A stretch of 64,000 nucleotides of DNA from Acinetobacter piscicola (GTDB lineage Bacteria > Pseudomonadota > Gammaproteobacteria > Pseudomonadales > Moraxellaceae): NCBI RefSeq assembly GCF_002233755.1, contig NZ_NIFO01000004.1:220467-284466 (forward strand), read 5' to 3'. Position 1 is the stretch's first letter; each line of letters opens with the position of its first letter. Below the pieces are notes generated by a model. It worked only from the letters and a program-made list of their open reading frames with translations, made no database searches and was not told where the DNA came from. Below, piece by piece: positions 45,749 to 53,843 of this stretch. A program made the translations under genes and the position numbers.

Positions 45749-46756
45749 ATGACGCGTACTGCAAACGAGTTTCTAACTCCGCAAGCGATCAAGGTCGAAG
45801 CGGCAAGCGGGACCTCGGCAAAAGTGATTCTTGAACCGTTAGAGCGTGGTTTTGGCCATACTCTTGGTAATGCTTTACGTCGCATCCTATTATCTTCTCT
45901 ACCTGGCGCTGCCGTGGTAGAAGTTGAGATAGAAGGTGTCGAGCACGAGTACAGTACTTTAGAAGGCTTGCAGCAGGACATCGTCGAGCTCTTGCTGAAC
46001 CTAAAAGGATTGTCTATTAAGCTGTTCGATCAAAACGAAGCATATTTAACATTAGAGAAACAAGGACCTGGCGACGTAACTGCTGCTGATCTTCGTTTAC
46101 CTCATAATGTTGAAGTGGTTAACCCTGAACATTTGATTGGTACTTTAAGTGCTTCTGGCTCATTGAAAATGCGCCTGAAAGTTTCTCAAGGCCGTGGTTA
46201 TGAAACATCTGACTCTCGTTTCCCTGAAGGTGAAACACGTCCTGTTGGTCGTTTACAGTTAGATGCTTCTTATAGCCCAATCAAGCGCGTGTCTTACACA
46301 GTGGAAAACGCTCGTGTAGAACAACGTACTGACCTTGATAAACTCGTCATTGATCTTGAAACAAATGGTACTGTAGATCCTGAAGAAGCTATCCGCAAAG
46401 CGGCGACAATTTTGCAACAACAAATTGCAATTTTTGTTGATCTTCAGAAAGATCAAGCACCAGTTGCTCAAGAACCACGTGAAGAAGTTGATCCAATTTT
46501 GCTTCGTCCAGTAGATGATCTAGAGCTTACTGTTCGTTCTGCTAACTGTTTGAAAGCAGAAAATATTTACTACATTGGTGATCTAGTACAGCGCACTGAG
46601 GTTGAGTTACTTAAAACACCTAACCTTGGTAAAAAATCGCTTACAGAGATCAAAGATGTTCTGGCTTCTAAAGGCTTACAACTCGGCATGCGTTTAGAGA
46701 ACTGGCCACCAGCTAGTCTCCGTATGGACGATCGTTTCGCCTATCGTAGCCGTTAA
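45749..46756 (+). CDS. rpoA: DNA-directed RNA polymerase alpha subunit
   Basis: Assembly platform of RNA polymerase and contact for activators and UP elements. 335 residues. The N-terminal domain has [20 protein letters not shown]; the C-terminal domain has [20 protein letters not shown] and [16 protein letters not shown], including the DNA-contacting residues. Co-directional with rpsD and rplQ. Confidence 0.98.
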   Translation: MTRTANEFLTPQAIKVEAASGTSAKVILEPLERGFGHTLGNALRRILLSSLPGAAVVEVEIEGVEHEYSTLEGLQQDIVELLLNLKGLSIKLFDQNEAYLTLEKQGPGDVTAADLRLPHNVEVVNPEHLIGTLSASGSLKMRLKVSQGRGYETSDSRFPEGETRPVGRLQLDASYSPIKRVSYTVENARVEQRTDLDKLVIDLETNGTVDPEEAIRKAATILQQQIAIFVDLQKDQAPVAQEPREEVDPILLRPVDDLELTVRSANCLKAENIYYIGDLVQRTEVELLKTPNLGKKSLTEIKDVLASKGLQLGMRLENWPPASLRMDDRFAYRSR

Positions 46757-46774
46757 TTAAGTAGGACTATCACC

Positions 46775-47140
46775 ATGCGTCATCGTAATAGTGGTGTGAA
46801 ATTAGGCCGTACAAGCAGTCATCGTAAAGCGATGTTCCAAAACATGGCTAATTCTTTGTTTGAGCATGAGTTGATTAAAACAACTGTGCCTAAAGCAAAA
46901 GAGTTACGTCGTGTAGCTGAGCCTTTAATCACTTTAGCTAAAAACGATACAGTAGCAAACCGTCGTTTGGCGTTTGCTCGTACTCGTTCAGCAGCAACAG
47001 TTGGTAAATTATTTACCGTTCTTGGCCCTCGTTACAAAGAACGTAACGGCGGTTATCTACGTGTTCTTAAAGCTGGTTTCCGTGCAGGTGATGCTGCGCC
47101 GATGGCTTATGTAGAGCTTGTGGATCGTGAAGTAAACTAA
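46775..47140 (+). CDS. rplQ: 50S ribosomal protein L17
   Basis: 121 residues; [20 protein letters not shown] start. Last gene of the S10-spc-alpha cluster, followed by a strong terminator. Confidence 0.98.
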   Translation: MRHRNSGVKLGRTSSHRKAMFQNMANSLFEHELIKTTVPKAKELRRVAEPLITLAKNDTVANRRLAFARTRSAATVGKLFTVLGPRYKERNGGYLRVLKAGFRAGDAAPMAYVELVDREVN

Positions 47141-47176
47141 TTACTTACACGTCATAGAACAATCGGTTGTTCGAAG

Positions 47177-47205
47177 AAGGTCGGTATTTTACCGACCTTT
47201 TTTTA
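47177..47205 (+). terminator. Terminator of the ribosomal cluster
   Basis: AAGGTCGGT, loop ATTTT, ACCGACCTT, then more T residues. 36 nt after the rplQ stop. Confidence 0.92.
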
Positions 47206-47221
47206 TATCTAAAATTCAATA

Positions 47222-47234
47222 ATTGTCAGACAAA
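47222..47234. promoter_or_regulatory. Palindromic operator-like site upstream of the monooxygenase
   Basis: ATTGTC A GACAAA, almost the same as the 13-mer at 51120-51132. Such TTGTCnGACAA palindromes are typical of FadR/FCD-type GntR regulators. Further TTGTC-containing half-sites follow (47242, 47264), and an inverted pair TTGACA and TGTCAA lies at about 47283-47302, just upstream of the gene. Confidence 0.45.
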
Positions 47235-47351
47235 ATTTAAGTTTGTCCTCAACTGATATGAAATTTGTCGGAAAAATACAAACTTGACATTGCGTATTGT
47301 CAAATTTATGATTTAATAAAAATGTACTCTTAAATAGGTCATAAAAAGAAC

Positions 47352-48842
47352 ATGGAAAGACAAGTTGATATTCTTATTGTAGGCGCAGGTATTTCTGGTA
47401 TTGGAATTGCTGCTCATCTATCTAAAAATTCGCCGCAACGTTCGTTTGAAATTATTGAACGCCGAGAAAGCTTTGGTGGTACTTGGGATTTATTTAAATA
47501 CCCAGGCATTCGTTCAGATTCAGATATGTCGACTTTTGGTTTTAATTTTAAACCATGGCAACAAGCCAATGTTTTAGCTGATGGTGCTTCTATTAAAGGC
47601 TATGTTGCTGAAGTTATTGATGAATATAAATTAAAAGATAAAATTCATTTTAAACATCGTGTACGTACAGCAAACTATGATTCTTCGATTAAGAAATGGA
47701 TTGTAGAAATTGAAGACGAAAATCAAAAGTTACAAACTTGGGTGGCTAATTTCGTTGTCGGTTGTACAGGTTATTATAATTATGACCAAGGTTATCAACC
47801 AGATTTTCCAAATAAAGAAGCATTCAAAGGCGAGTTTGTAAATCCTCAATTTTGGCCAGAACGATTAGATTACACAGGTAAAAAAGTAGTTATTATTGGT
47901 AGTGGTGCAACTGCAATTACTTTGGTTCCTGCAATGTCAAAAGGTGGAGCAGGTCATGTGACCATGTTGCAGCGTTCACCAACCTATATTGCATCTATTC
48001 CGTCTGTTGATTTTGTTTACGACAAAATGCGTAAAGTTCTACCTGAAGATGTAGCTTACAAATTGACTCGTGCACGTAATATTGGAATGCAACGTGGAAT
48101 CTATGCACTTGCACAAAAACAGCCAAAACTGCTGCGTAAATTCTTATTAAAATCAATTGAAATGCAGTTGAAAGGTAAGGTGGATATGAAGCACTTTACT
48201 CCAACTTATAATCCTTGGGATCAACGTTTATGCGTAGTGCCAGATGGTGATTTATTTAAGATTTTACGTTCAGGCAAAGCCAGTGTTGAAACAGATCAAA
48301 TTGAAAAAATTACAGAAACAGGTATTCAATTAAAGTCTGGAAAACATTTAGAGGCAGACATTATTGTGTCAGCTACAGGACTTGAAATTCAAATCTTAGG
48401 TGGAATCAAGGCAACAATAGATGGTAGGCCAATGAATACTTCACAGCACATGCTTTATCAAGGTGTGATGGTCAGTGATGTACCAAATATGGCGATGATT
48501 ATGGGCTATATTAATGCGTCATGGACACTGAAAGTAGATATTGCAGCAGACTATATTTGCCGCCTTGTCAATTACATGGATCAAAAGGGTTTTGATGAAG
48601 TCATCCCTCAAGGTGATGCGACTGAGTTAATGGAAGATACTGTTATGGGGAGTCTAAGTGCTGGCTATATCGCCCGTGCAGCTGATGTAATGCCAAAACA
48701 AGGTAAACATGCACCTTGGAAGGTGAGCAATAATTATTTAGCAGATCGTAAAGAACTTAAAAATGCTAGATTTGATGATGGCGTATTAAAGTTTTATAAA
48801 CGTGAAGTTCAAGCAGAAAAAAAACCTAAACTTGTTTCTTGA
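47352..48842 (+). CDS. Flavin-containing monooxygenase, Baeyer-Villiger/EthA-like
   Basis: FAD- and NADPH-dependent oxygenase, probably inserting oxygen next to a ketone or oxidising a sulfur group. 496 residues. FAD site GAGISGIG (11-18); NADPH site GSGATA (183-188). The Baeyer-Villiger fingerprint FxGxxxHxxxWP appears at 158-169 as FKGEFVNPQFWP, so the conserved histidine is Asn164. Overall it is closest in pattern to the EthA group (LDYTGKKVVIIGSGATAITL). Convergent with an acyl-CoA dehydrogenase. Substrate unknown; fatty or alicyclic ketones are guesses. Confidence 0.88.
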   Translation: MERQVDILIVGAGISGIGIAAHLSKNSPQRSFEIIERRESFGGTWDLFKYPGIRSDSDMSTFGFNFKPWQQANVLADGASIKGYVAEVIDEYKLKDKIHFKHRVRTANYDSSIKKWIVEIEDENQKLQTWVANFVVGCTGYYNYDQGYQPDFPNKEAFKGEFVNPQFWPERLDYTGKKVVIIGSGATAITLVPAMSKGGAGHVTMLQRSPTYIASIPSVDFVYDKMRKVLPEDVAYKLTRARNIGMQRGIYALAQKQPKLLRKFLLKSIEMQLKGKVDMKHFTPTYNPWDQRLCVVPDGDLFKILRSGKASVETDQIEKITETGIQLKSGKHLEADIIVSATGLEIQILGGIKATIDGRPMNTSQHMLYQGVMVSDVPNMAMIMGYINASWTLKVDIAADYICRLVNYMDQKGFDEVIPQGDATELMEDTVMGSLSAGYIARAADVMPKQGKHAPWKVSNNYLADRKELKNARFDDGVLKFYKREVQAEKKPKLVS

Positions 48843-48858
48843 TTAATAGAAGAAACTG

Positions 48859-48882
48859 AAAAGGAGCGAAAGCTCCTTTTTA
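48859..48882 (+). terminator. Terminator after the monooxygenase gene
   Basis: AAAAGGAGC, loop GAAA, GCTCCTTTTT. 16 nt after the stop. Confidence 0.88.
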
Positions 48883-48938
48883 TTTTTCATGCTAAAAAAT
48901 GTTAGATATTGTCCAAAATATTTTTAAAGCTTTATCAG

Positions 48939-48968
48939 TAGAAAAGGAGTAAATAGCCTCCTTTTCTA
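48939..48968. terminator. Second hairpin between the convergent genes
   Basis: TAGAAAAGGAG pairs perfectly with CTCCTTTTCTA across an 8-nt loop. It lies just beyond the 3' end of the acyl-CoA dehydrogenase gene. No long T run follows on the minus strand, so efficiency is unsure. Confidence 0.6.
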
Positions 48969-48993
48969 GATCATAATAAAAGCAAATTAAAAA

Positions 48994-50166
48994 TTATAAA
49001 GAACGTGAAATCAGTTCTTTCATAATTTCATTGGTTCCTGCATAAATACGGTTTGCACGATTATCAATATATGCGCGAGCAATAGGATATTCAAGCATGT
49101 AGCCATAGCCACCATGTAGTTGTAAACATTCATCGACAACCTTTGAAAATAATTCAGAAATTTTATATTTTGCAGCAGCAGCTGCTTCTATACCTAGAGT
49201 GCCTTCAAGTTGTAATTCCATACAACGATCTAAATACGCGCGACTGAAATCAATTTCAGTACGCATTTCAGCGAGTTTAAAACGTGTATTTTGGAAAGCA
49301 CCAATGGGTTTACCAAATGCTTTACGGTCTTTGGTGTATTGTACGGTATGAGCAAATGCAGCTTCAGCACCCGCTTGGCAAATAATCGCAACCAGTATAC
49401 GTTCCCAAGCGAGTTCTTTCATCAGCATGATAAAACCCATGCCTTCCATACCGATTAAATTTTCTTTAGGCACACGAACATCTTCAAAGAATAATTCGCA
49501 AGTGTCTTGCCCTTTCATACCAATTTTATTGAGTGGCTTACCTTTACTGAAACCAGCACGATCAGCTTCTACAATAATTAAGGATAGATTGGCAGAGCCT
49601 TTTTCTGAGCTTCCTGTTTTACACACAACGATGGCCATATCGCATAAATAACCATTGGTAATAAAGATTTTAGAACCATTGATGATATATTCATCGCCAT
49701 CTAAAACTGCTGTAGTACGAACACCTTGCAAATCTGAACCTGTACCCGGTTCGGTCATTGCAATCGCTGTGACAACTTCACCAGATGCCATTTTAGGCAG
49801 CCATTTTTTCTTTTGCTCTTCATTGGCAAAGTTGTTGAGATAATTGGCAACAATATCCGAATGCAATGAAAAACCCGTAGCAGAGTCCATTGCATAAGCT
49901 TGTTCTTCGATCAGAATCATGCTGTATAGACGGTCTACACCATAACCACCATATTCTTCTGGCATGGTTGCACATAAGAGACCTAATGCCCCAGCTTTAT
50001 TCCACAAATCACGATCAACATATTGTTGTTTTTCGTATTTTTCAATATTGGGTACAACTTCTTTTTCATAGAATTTACGTACAGTTTCTCGAAATGCTTC
50101 ATGTTCAGCATTAAATAATTTACGAGGTAGCATGTTTGCTAAAGGTCGAATTGCACCAGATTGCAT
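48994..50166 (-). CDS. Acyl-CoA dehydrogenase
   Basis: FAD enzyme making trans-2-enoyl-CoA, passing electrons to ETF. 390 residues from ATG 50166 (a TTG at 50181 also exists). MTEPGTGSDLQGV and LHGGYGYMLEYPIARAYID are family signatures. The residue before GTNEIMK is Ala (IYAGTNEI), where medium-chain enzymes carry the catalytic Glu. The base is likely the Glu in ELAWERILVA, the position used by long-chain and isovaleryl-CoA dehydrogenases. This suggests a long- or branched-chain substrate. Divergent from sdhE, convergent with the monooxygenase. Confidence 0.9.
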   Translation of the reverse strand: MQSGAIRPLANMLPRKLFNAEHEAFRETVRKFYEKEVVPNIEKYEKQQYVDRDLWNKAGALGLLCATMPEEYGGYGVDRLYSMILIEEQAYAMDSATGFSLHSDIVANYLNNFANEEQKKKWLPKMASGEVVTAIAMTEPGTGSDLQGVRTTAVLDGDEYIINGSKIFITNGYLCDMAIVVCKTGSSEKGSANLSLIIVEADRAGFSKGKPLNKIGMKGQDTCELFFEDVRVPKENLIGMEGMGFIMLMKELAWERILVAIICQAGAEAAFAHTVQYTKDRKAFGKPIGAFQNTRFKLAEMRTEIDFSRAYLDRCMELQLEGTLGIEAAAAAKYKISELFSKVVDECLQLHGGYGYMLEYPIARAYIDNRANRIYAGTNEIMKELISRSL

Positions 50167-50346
50167 TTTTATAATATCCAAATAGAATTTTAGTTCTTAG
50201 AAATTATGTGAAACAGCAAACTGTCGCAATGAGATGAATGCTCAAAACAAATTCAAAAATGATGAATTTGGTCATTTATATAAAACAAGAAAATTTTAAA
50301 TAAAAAATAAGGTAAACTAAGCATGAATTTAGAGAGGGGGAAAATA

Positions 50347-50604
50347 GTGTCTGATGAGATAACATTAGAAGAGCGTAAAGTGATCTATCGTGCTCGACGT
50401 GGCTTAAAAGAAATCGACGTTTATTTTGATCCTTATGTAAAGCAGCACTACTTACAAGCAGAAGCTTCTGAAAGAGCTTTATTTAAAGAGTTGGTTGATC
50501 AAGAAGATCCAGATTTACTCGATTGGTTCATGGGAGTTTCAGAGCCACCACGTTCAGAACTTCGTGATTTGATCACCAAATTAAAAAAATATGTTCATGG
50601 ATAG
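50347..50604 (+). CDS. sdhE: Succinate dehydrogenase flavinylation factor SdhE
   Basis: Promotes covalent FAD attachment to SdhA (DUF339/YgfY family). 85 residues from GTG 50347, which has GAGAGGGGG 6 nt upstream; ATG 50323, eight codons earlier, is the alternative. The signature RARRGLKEIDVYFDPYV (RGxxE type) and EDPDLLDWFMG are intact. It overlaps the next gene by 14 nt. Confidence 0.9.
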   Translation: MSDEITLEERKVIYRARRGLKEIDVYFDPYVKQHYLQAEASERALFKELVDQEDPDLLDWFMGVSEPPRSELRDLITKLKKYVHG

Positions 50605-50992
50605 CCAAGCCGTCCATCATTGTTATCATTTAAAACCCAGTCGATTTGCACTGGGTTTTCAACTTTTATGTTTATTAATAATGTTAATTTTAATCTATTT
50701 AACCAGTGGTATATGGGGTGCTGTGGGTTGTTTTATCATCGCTTGTATAGGATTAACTTTTTTTCGAAAAAGACATAATGCATATAAATTAGAACAACTC
50801 GATTATCAATTATGGTCAGTGCAATATCGATCATCACAAAAAATTCAGCATGTTAAAATTGAGCGTTTTATTGATCATACTTTTTACATTGCAGTCAATT
50901 TTGAAGATAAAAAACTAAAACCTTTCATCATTTGGCAGGATCAAGTTGTTGAATATCAGTGGAAATCTCTCAAATCAAGATGTAAGTTTTAA
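50591..50992 (+). CDS. YgfX-like membrane protein (SdhE partner)
   Basis: 133 residues from ATG 50591 (or ATG 50597), starting inside the end of sdhE. Two closely spaced hydrophobic segments (about 19-38 and 42-58: GFQLLCLLIMLILIYLTSG, AVGCFIIACIGLTFF) are followed by a soluble part of beta character. Layout and position right after sdhE match YgfX/CptA, described in E. coli as an inner-membrane toxin-like protein and SdhE partner. Sequence similarity is weak by eye, so the family call rests mainly on synteny and topology. Confidence 0.6.
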   Translation: MFMDSQAVHHCYHLKPSRFALGFQLLCLLIMLILIYLTSGIWGAVGCFIIACIGLTFFRKRHNAYKLEQLDYQLWSVQYRSSQKIQHVKIERFIDHTFYIAVNFEDKKLKPFIIWQDQVVEYQWKSLKSRCKF

Positions 50993-51119
50993 AAATTGTC
51001 TAACAAGTTAAACTAATGATTGTTAATTTATATTTTTATAAAACAAATGCTTATTTATATTTTTTTTTAAATTCTAAATTTTGTTAGACGATAAATAATG
51101 AAAAATACCAAATATTCAG

Positions 51120-51132
51120 ATTGTCTGACAAT
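51120..51132. promoter_or_regulatory. Palindromic operator-like site ATTGTCTGACAAT
   Basis: A perfect 13-bp palindrome 65 nt upstream of the small gene at 51198. Related imperfect copies lie at about 50995 (TTGTCTAACAA) and 51081 (TTGTTAGACGA). Near-identical to the site at 47222-47234, so one regulator may control both regions. Confidence 0.5.
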
Positions 51133-51197
51133 TACATGGTCATATTTTAGAAGTTCATTGTAAATTAAAAAAACCAACAGCGAATGAGGGTTTCAAA

Positions 51198-51344
51198 ATG
51201 AGTGAAATTCATACGTTTTGGTTTCTAATCATCGCAATTTTTCTTGCGATTAGTATCGGAAGATTAGGAACTGTGCTGAGGGAACAGATTGAGAAAGCTA
51301 GCAATAACAAGCGTAGAAAACTCAAAACAAATAAACTCTCCTAA
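51198..51344 (+). CDS. Putative 48-residue membrane peptide
   Basis: ATG 51198 follows GAGGG at 7 nt, a good ribosome-binding site. The peptide has an N-terminal hydrophobic helix (FWFLIIAIFLAISIGRLG) and a basic cytoplasmic tail (KRRKLKTNKLS). It is a self-contained unit with an operator-like palindrome upstream and a terminator after it. No family recognised. Confidence 0.6.
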   Translation: MSEIHTFWFLIIAIFLAISIGRLGTVLREQIEKASNNKRRKLKTNKLS

Positions 51345-51360
51345 GAGTTTACCTTTTAAC

Positions 51361-51400
51361 AAGTAGCATGTGCAGAACCGTCGCAGTGCTACTTTTTTTT
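51361..51400 (+). terminator. Terminator after the 48-residue peptide gene
   Basis: AAGTAGCA pairs with TGCTACTT, followed by a run of T residues. The large loop lies between the arms. Confidence 0.78.
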
Positions 51401-51561
51401 GCCTAAAATTCGTAGAAATATAAACTCAGGTCAATTGAATTGTTTTGTCGTTATGGCACATTGTTCCGATAAAATTAGAGTAATTGCTCTTTTATTCAAA
51501 GAGTGCATCTGATATTGTTGGTTAAAAAGGACATAAACACAATTATATAGAGGACAGGAAG

Positions 51562-52659
51562 ATGTCTAAGGTCCACAAATTTGGTCAATTCATGCTGACC
51601 GCTGTTGTTGCTTCATCTGTTTTATCTGGCTGTTCGTATGTGGTGAAATCTGGTGCAAATATTGCAATCGGATTTAGCGAATCACATATTGTTCCACCGA
51701 TCCTTGCGGGCGGTGATACAGATATGGCATGTAATTCTGGGACTGCATTAACACCAGCCATTATGGCAACAAAGGATATGGGGGCAGATCCGACACGTAT
51801 GGCTGTGCTTTTATATTCGGCAGCAGGTATGTGCGCAGAAAACCGTGCTTTAGATGCGGAATTAAGATATTTACGTGCTTCAAAAGACGGTAAAGTGACT
51901 GAAGCTCAAGATGCACGTGTAGAGCAAAAGCGTTGGGCTGCACTTGCAGCAGAACGTCAATATACGGGTTATCAACTCTTTGCTGAACGCTGGCAGGCAA
52001 AATATAAATATACCTTAGGTGATTCTTGCCCAACAATGCGTAAGGATTTGGATCAAACAGTCTACTTAATTGGTATGCTGAGTGGTTTACAAGCGATGAC
52101 CAATGATATTAACTCTGGCGGTGCAGTGAATGTACCTAAAGATATTGCTGCGATTGTTGAACGTGGTATGGCATGTTTGGACAATAATAAATTTTGGGGT
52201 GCACCAAATGCAACGCGTGCGGTGATTTGGACATTATTACCCGGTGCTGGTGATGGCAAACCTGATCCAACGGAAACATTGCAACAATCTATGCAAATTG
52301 CTGAACAAAAAGGTGTTCGTTTAGCTTTTGCCATGAACGCTGTTGCTGCGCAAGCCAGTGGTAATGATGCTAAATTAAGGGCTGCATTAAAAGCATATGC
52401 AGCTTCTCGTACAGATGAAAAGCCAGTCAATCCTGAGTTTAAATTATTGGATAGTATGGCGGGTCATATGATTCAAGGTATCGCAGATCGCTATTGGACT
52501 GAAAATACGGGTGTTCGTGCTGCTGATGATGGAATGTCAACATTCTGGGATGAGCAAAATACTTCAGGTGATGATGAATTATTTAACGATCTTCCTGCAC
52601 CAACAGAAAGTTCGGAAGTGGCAGCACCTGCTGAAGATACGACAGGAAAGAGTGAATAA
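51562..52659 (+). CDS. TatT-like lipoprotein associated with a TRAP transporter
   Basis: 365 residues with a lipoprotein signal peptide; lipobox LSGC with Cys24. The helical mature part (for example MAVLLYSAAGMCAENRALDA and ELRYLRASKDGK) resembles the TatT family, helical-repeat periplasmic partners of some TRAP transporters. The C-terminus is acidic and disordered. Downstream on the same strand lie a rhombosortase and a TRAP large permease, which supports the TatT reading. AGGACAGGAAG precedes the ATG. Confidence 0.72.
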   Translation: MSKVHKFGQFMLTAVVASSVLSGCSYVVKSGANIAIGFSESHIVPPILAGGDTDMACNSGTALTPAIMATKDMGADPTRMAVLLYSAAGMCAENRALDAELRYLRASKDGKVTEAQDARVEQKRWAALAAERQYTGYQLFAERWQAKYKYTLGDSCPTMRKDLDQTVYLIGMLSGLQAMTNDINSGGAVNVPKDIAAIVERGMACLDNNKFWGAPNATRAVIWTLLPGAGDGKPDPTETLQQSMQIAEQKGVRLAFAMNAVAAQASGNDAKLRAALKAYAASRTDEKPVNPEFKLLDSMAGHMIQGIADRYWTENTGVRAADDGMSTFWDEQNTSGDDELFNDLPAPTESSEVAAPAEDTTGKSE

Positions 52660-52683
52660 TACTTTTTTTAATGAATTTTCACT

Positions 52684-52711
52684 AAAAGAAGAGCAAGTGC
52701 TCTTCTTTTTT
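52684..52711 (+). terminator. Terminator between the lipoprotein and rhombosortase genes
   Basis: AAAAGAAGAGC, loop AAGT, GCTCTTCTTTT and more T residues; a perfect 11-bp stem. It ends 10 nt before the next ATG, so the rhombosortase gene must be read by partial read-through. Confidence 0.9.
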
Positions 52712-52721
52712 ATGGTGAATA

Positions 52722-53303
52722 ATGGATAAACAACAATTCAGTCTAAGTGGCTTGTTAATATTAGGATGCGCAATTTTTTTTGCGATTCTTCAATTTTTTC
52801 AGCCACATTTTATCTATCAATATGATGTTGTTCTTTCTCAACCGTGGCGCTTGTGGACAGGGCATTGGGTACATGTTGGGTGGATTCATTATTTATTAAA
52901 TATTTTAGCGCTAGCTTGTTTACCTTTTTTATTTCCTCAGATTAAGCAGAAATATTTAATAGTTTTGCTTGTTATATTACCGCCTTTGTTAAGTATTATT
53001 TTCTATTTCATTTATCCGAATATTTTTGCTTATGCTGGCTTATCTGGAGTGCTACATGGGTTATATATATTTTGTGCCATAACGAGTTTAATTGAAAAAA
53101 AAGAGCGCTATTTTGTGACACTTATTCTGTTATTGATACTGATAAAAATTATTTGGGAATATTTTTTTGGTTCATTTCAAACAGCTCAATTGATCGGTAG
53201 CCCTGTCCTTATTCAAGCACACTTATGGGGCGTAATATTAGGTACGCTATTGGCAATTTTATGTATTATTGGTCGCATAAAAGTGATTCGAAAAATTGAA
53301 TAA
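52722..53303 (+). CDS. Rhombosortase-type rhomboid protease
   Basis: Intramembrane serine protease of the group that processes GlyGly-CTERM proteins. 193 residues, about six membrane helices. HYLLN (H56, N60) in the WTGHWVHVGWIHYLLNILAL block, the nucleophile S108 in YAGLSGVLHGL, and the catalytic H167 in IQAHLWG are present. The GLSGxLHG form distinguishes rhombosortases from GlpG. No protein with a GlyGly-CTERM tail was found in the window, so the substrate must be elsewhere. Confidence 0.82.
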   Translation: MDKQQFSLSGLLILGCAIFFAILQFFQPHFIYQYDVVLSQPWRLWTGHWVHVGWIHYLLNILALACLPFLFPQIKQKYLIVLLVILPPLLSIIFYFIYPNIFAYAGLSGVLHGLYIFCAITSLIEKKERYFVTLILLLILIKIIWEYFFGSFQTAQLIGSPVLIQAHLWGVILGTLLAILCIIGRIKVIRKIE

Positions 53304-53843
53304 TGATATTTAAAAAATTAATTTAGATTTCTTTTTTTTAAAATAAAGATCTTCATAAAAATAATGGTTTAGCGTAATTTTTGAACTAAAAACATTATAT
53401 CTTTTGATTTAATGCCTACAATGCGAATAGATATTAAATTTTTTTAAAATAATGATGATTTTGATTGATTCTTTCCCAATTAAAGGTATTTTAGTTATTG
53501 ACGTTAGGTAGGAAATATACATTTAAAATGCTTCATTGGCTCGATATGGTGTTTCTTTTTTTTAATATTTCTAACATATAGATTGAGTGTATAACATCAA
53601 TACGTGAATATAAAATATAGACATTAAGCAGAATGAGCGTGTTAGTTTCTCCAACGTCATTTGGGTTGGCAAAAAGTCCCTCAAATAATCGAAGCGATGT
53701 CATATTTTTTTTTGCAAAATTAAGGCAAATTTAAGCTGTAATAATAGGAATGGGTATTGGTAAAGGATTTTACCACTGACCAAAATAAAATATGCGTTGT
53801 GCAAATCATTGTATGACGGCGATATATAAAAACTGGAATAACA
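53304..53843. other. AT-rich intergenic region before the TRAP permease
   Basis: 540 bp, very AT-rich with several T tracts, no convincing gene on either strand. It must hold the permease promoter; a TAATAAT-like -10 near 53742 is possible but has no good -35. A small RNA cannot be excluded. Confidence 0.35.
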
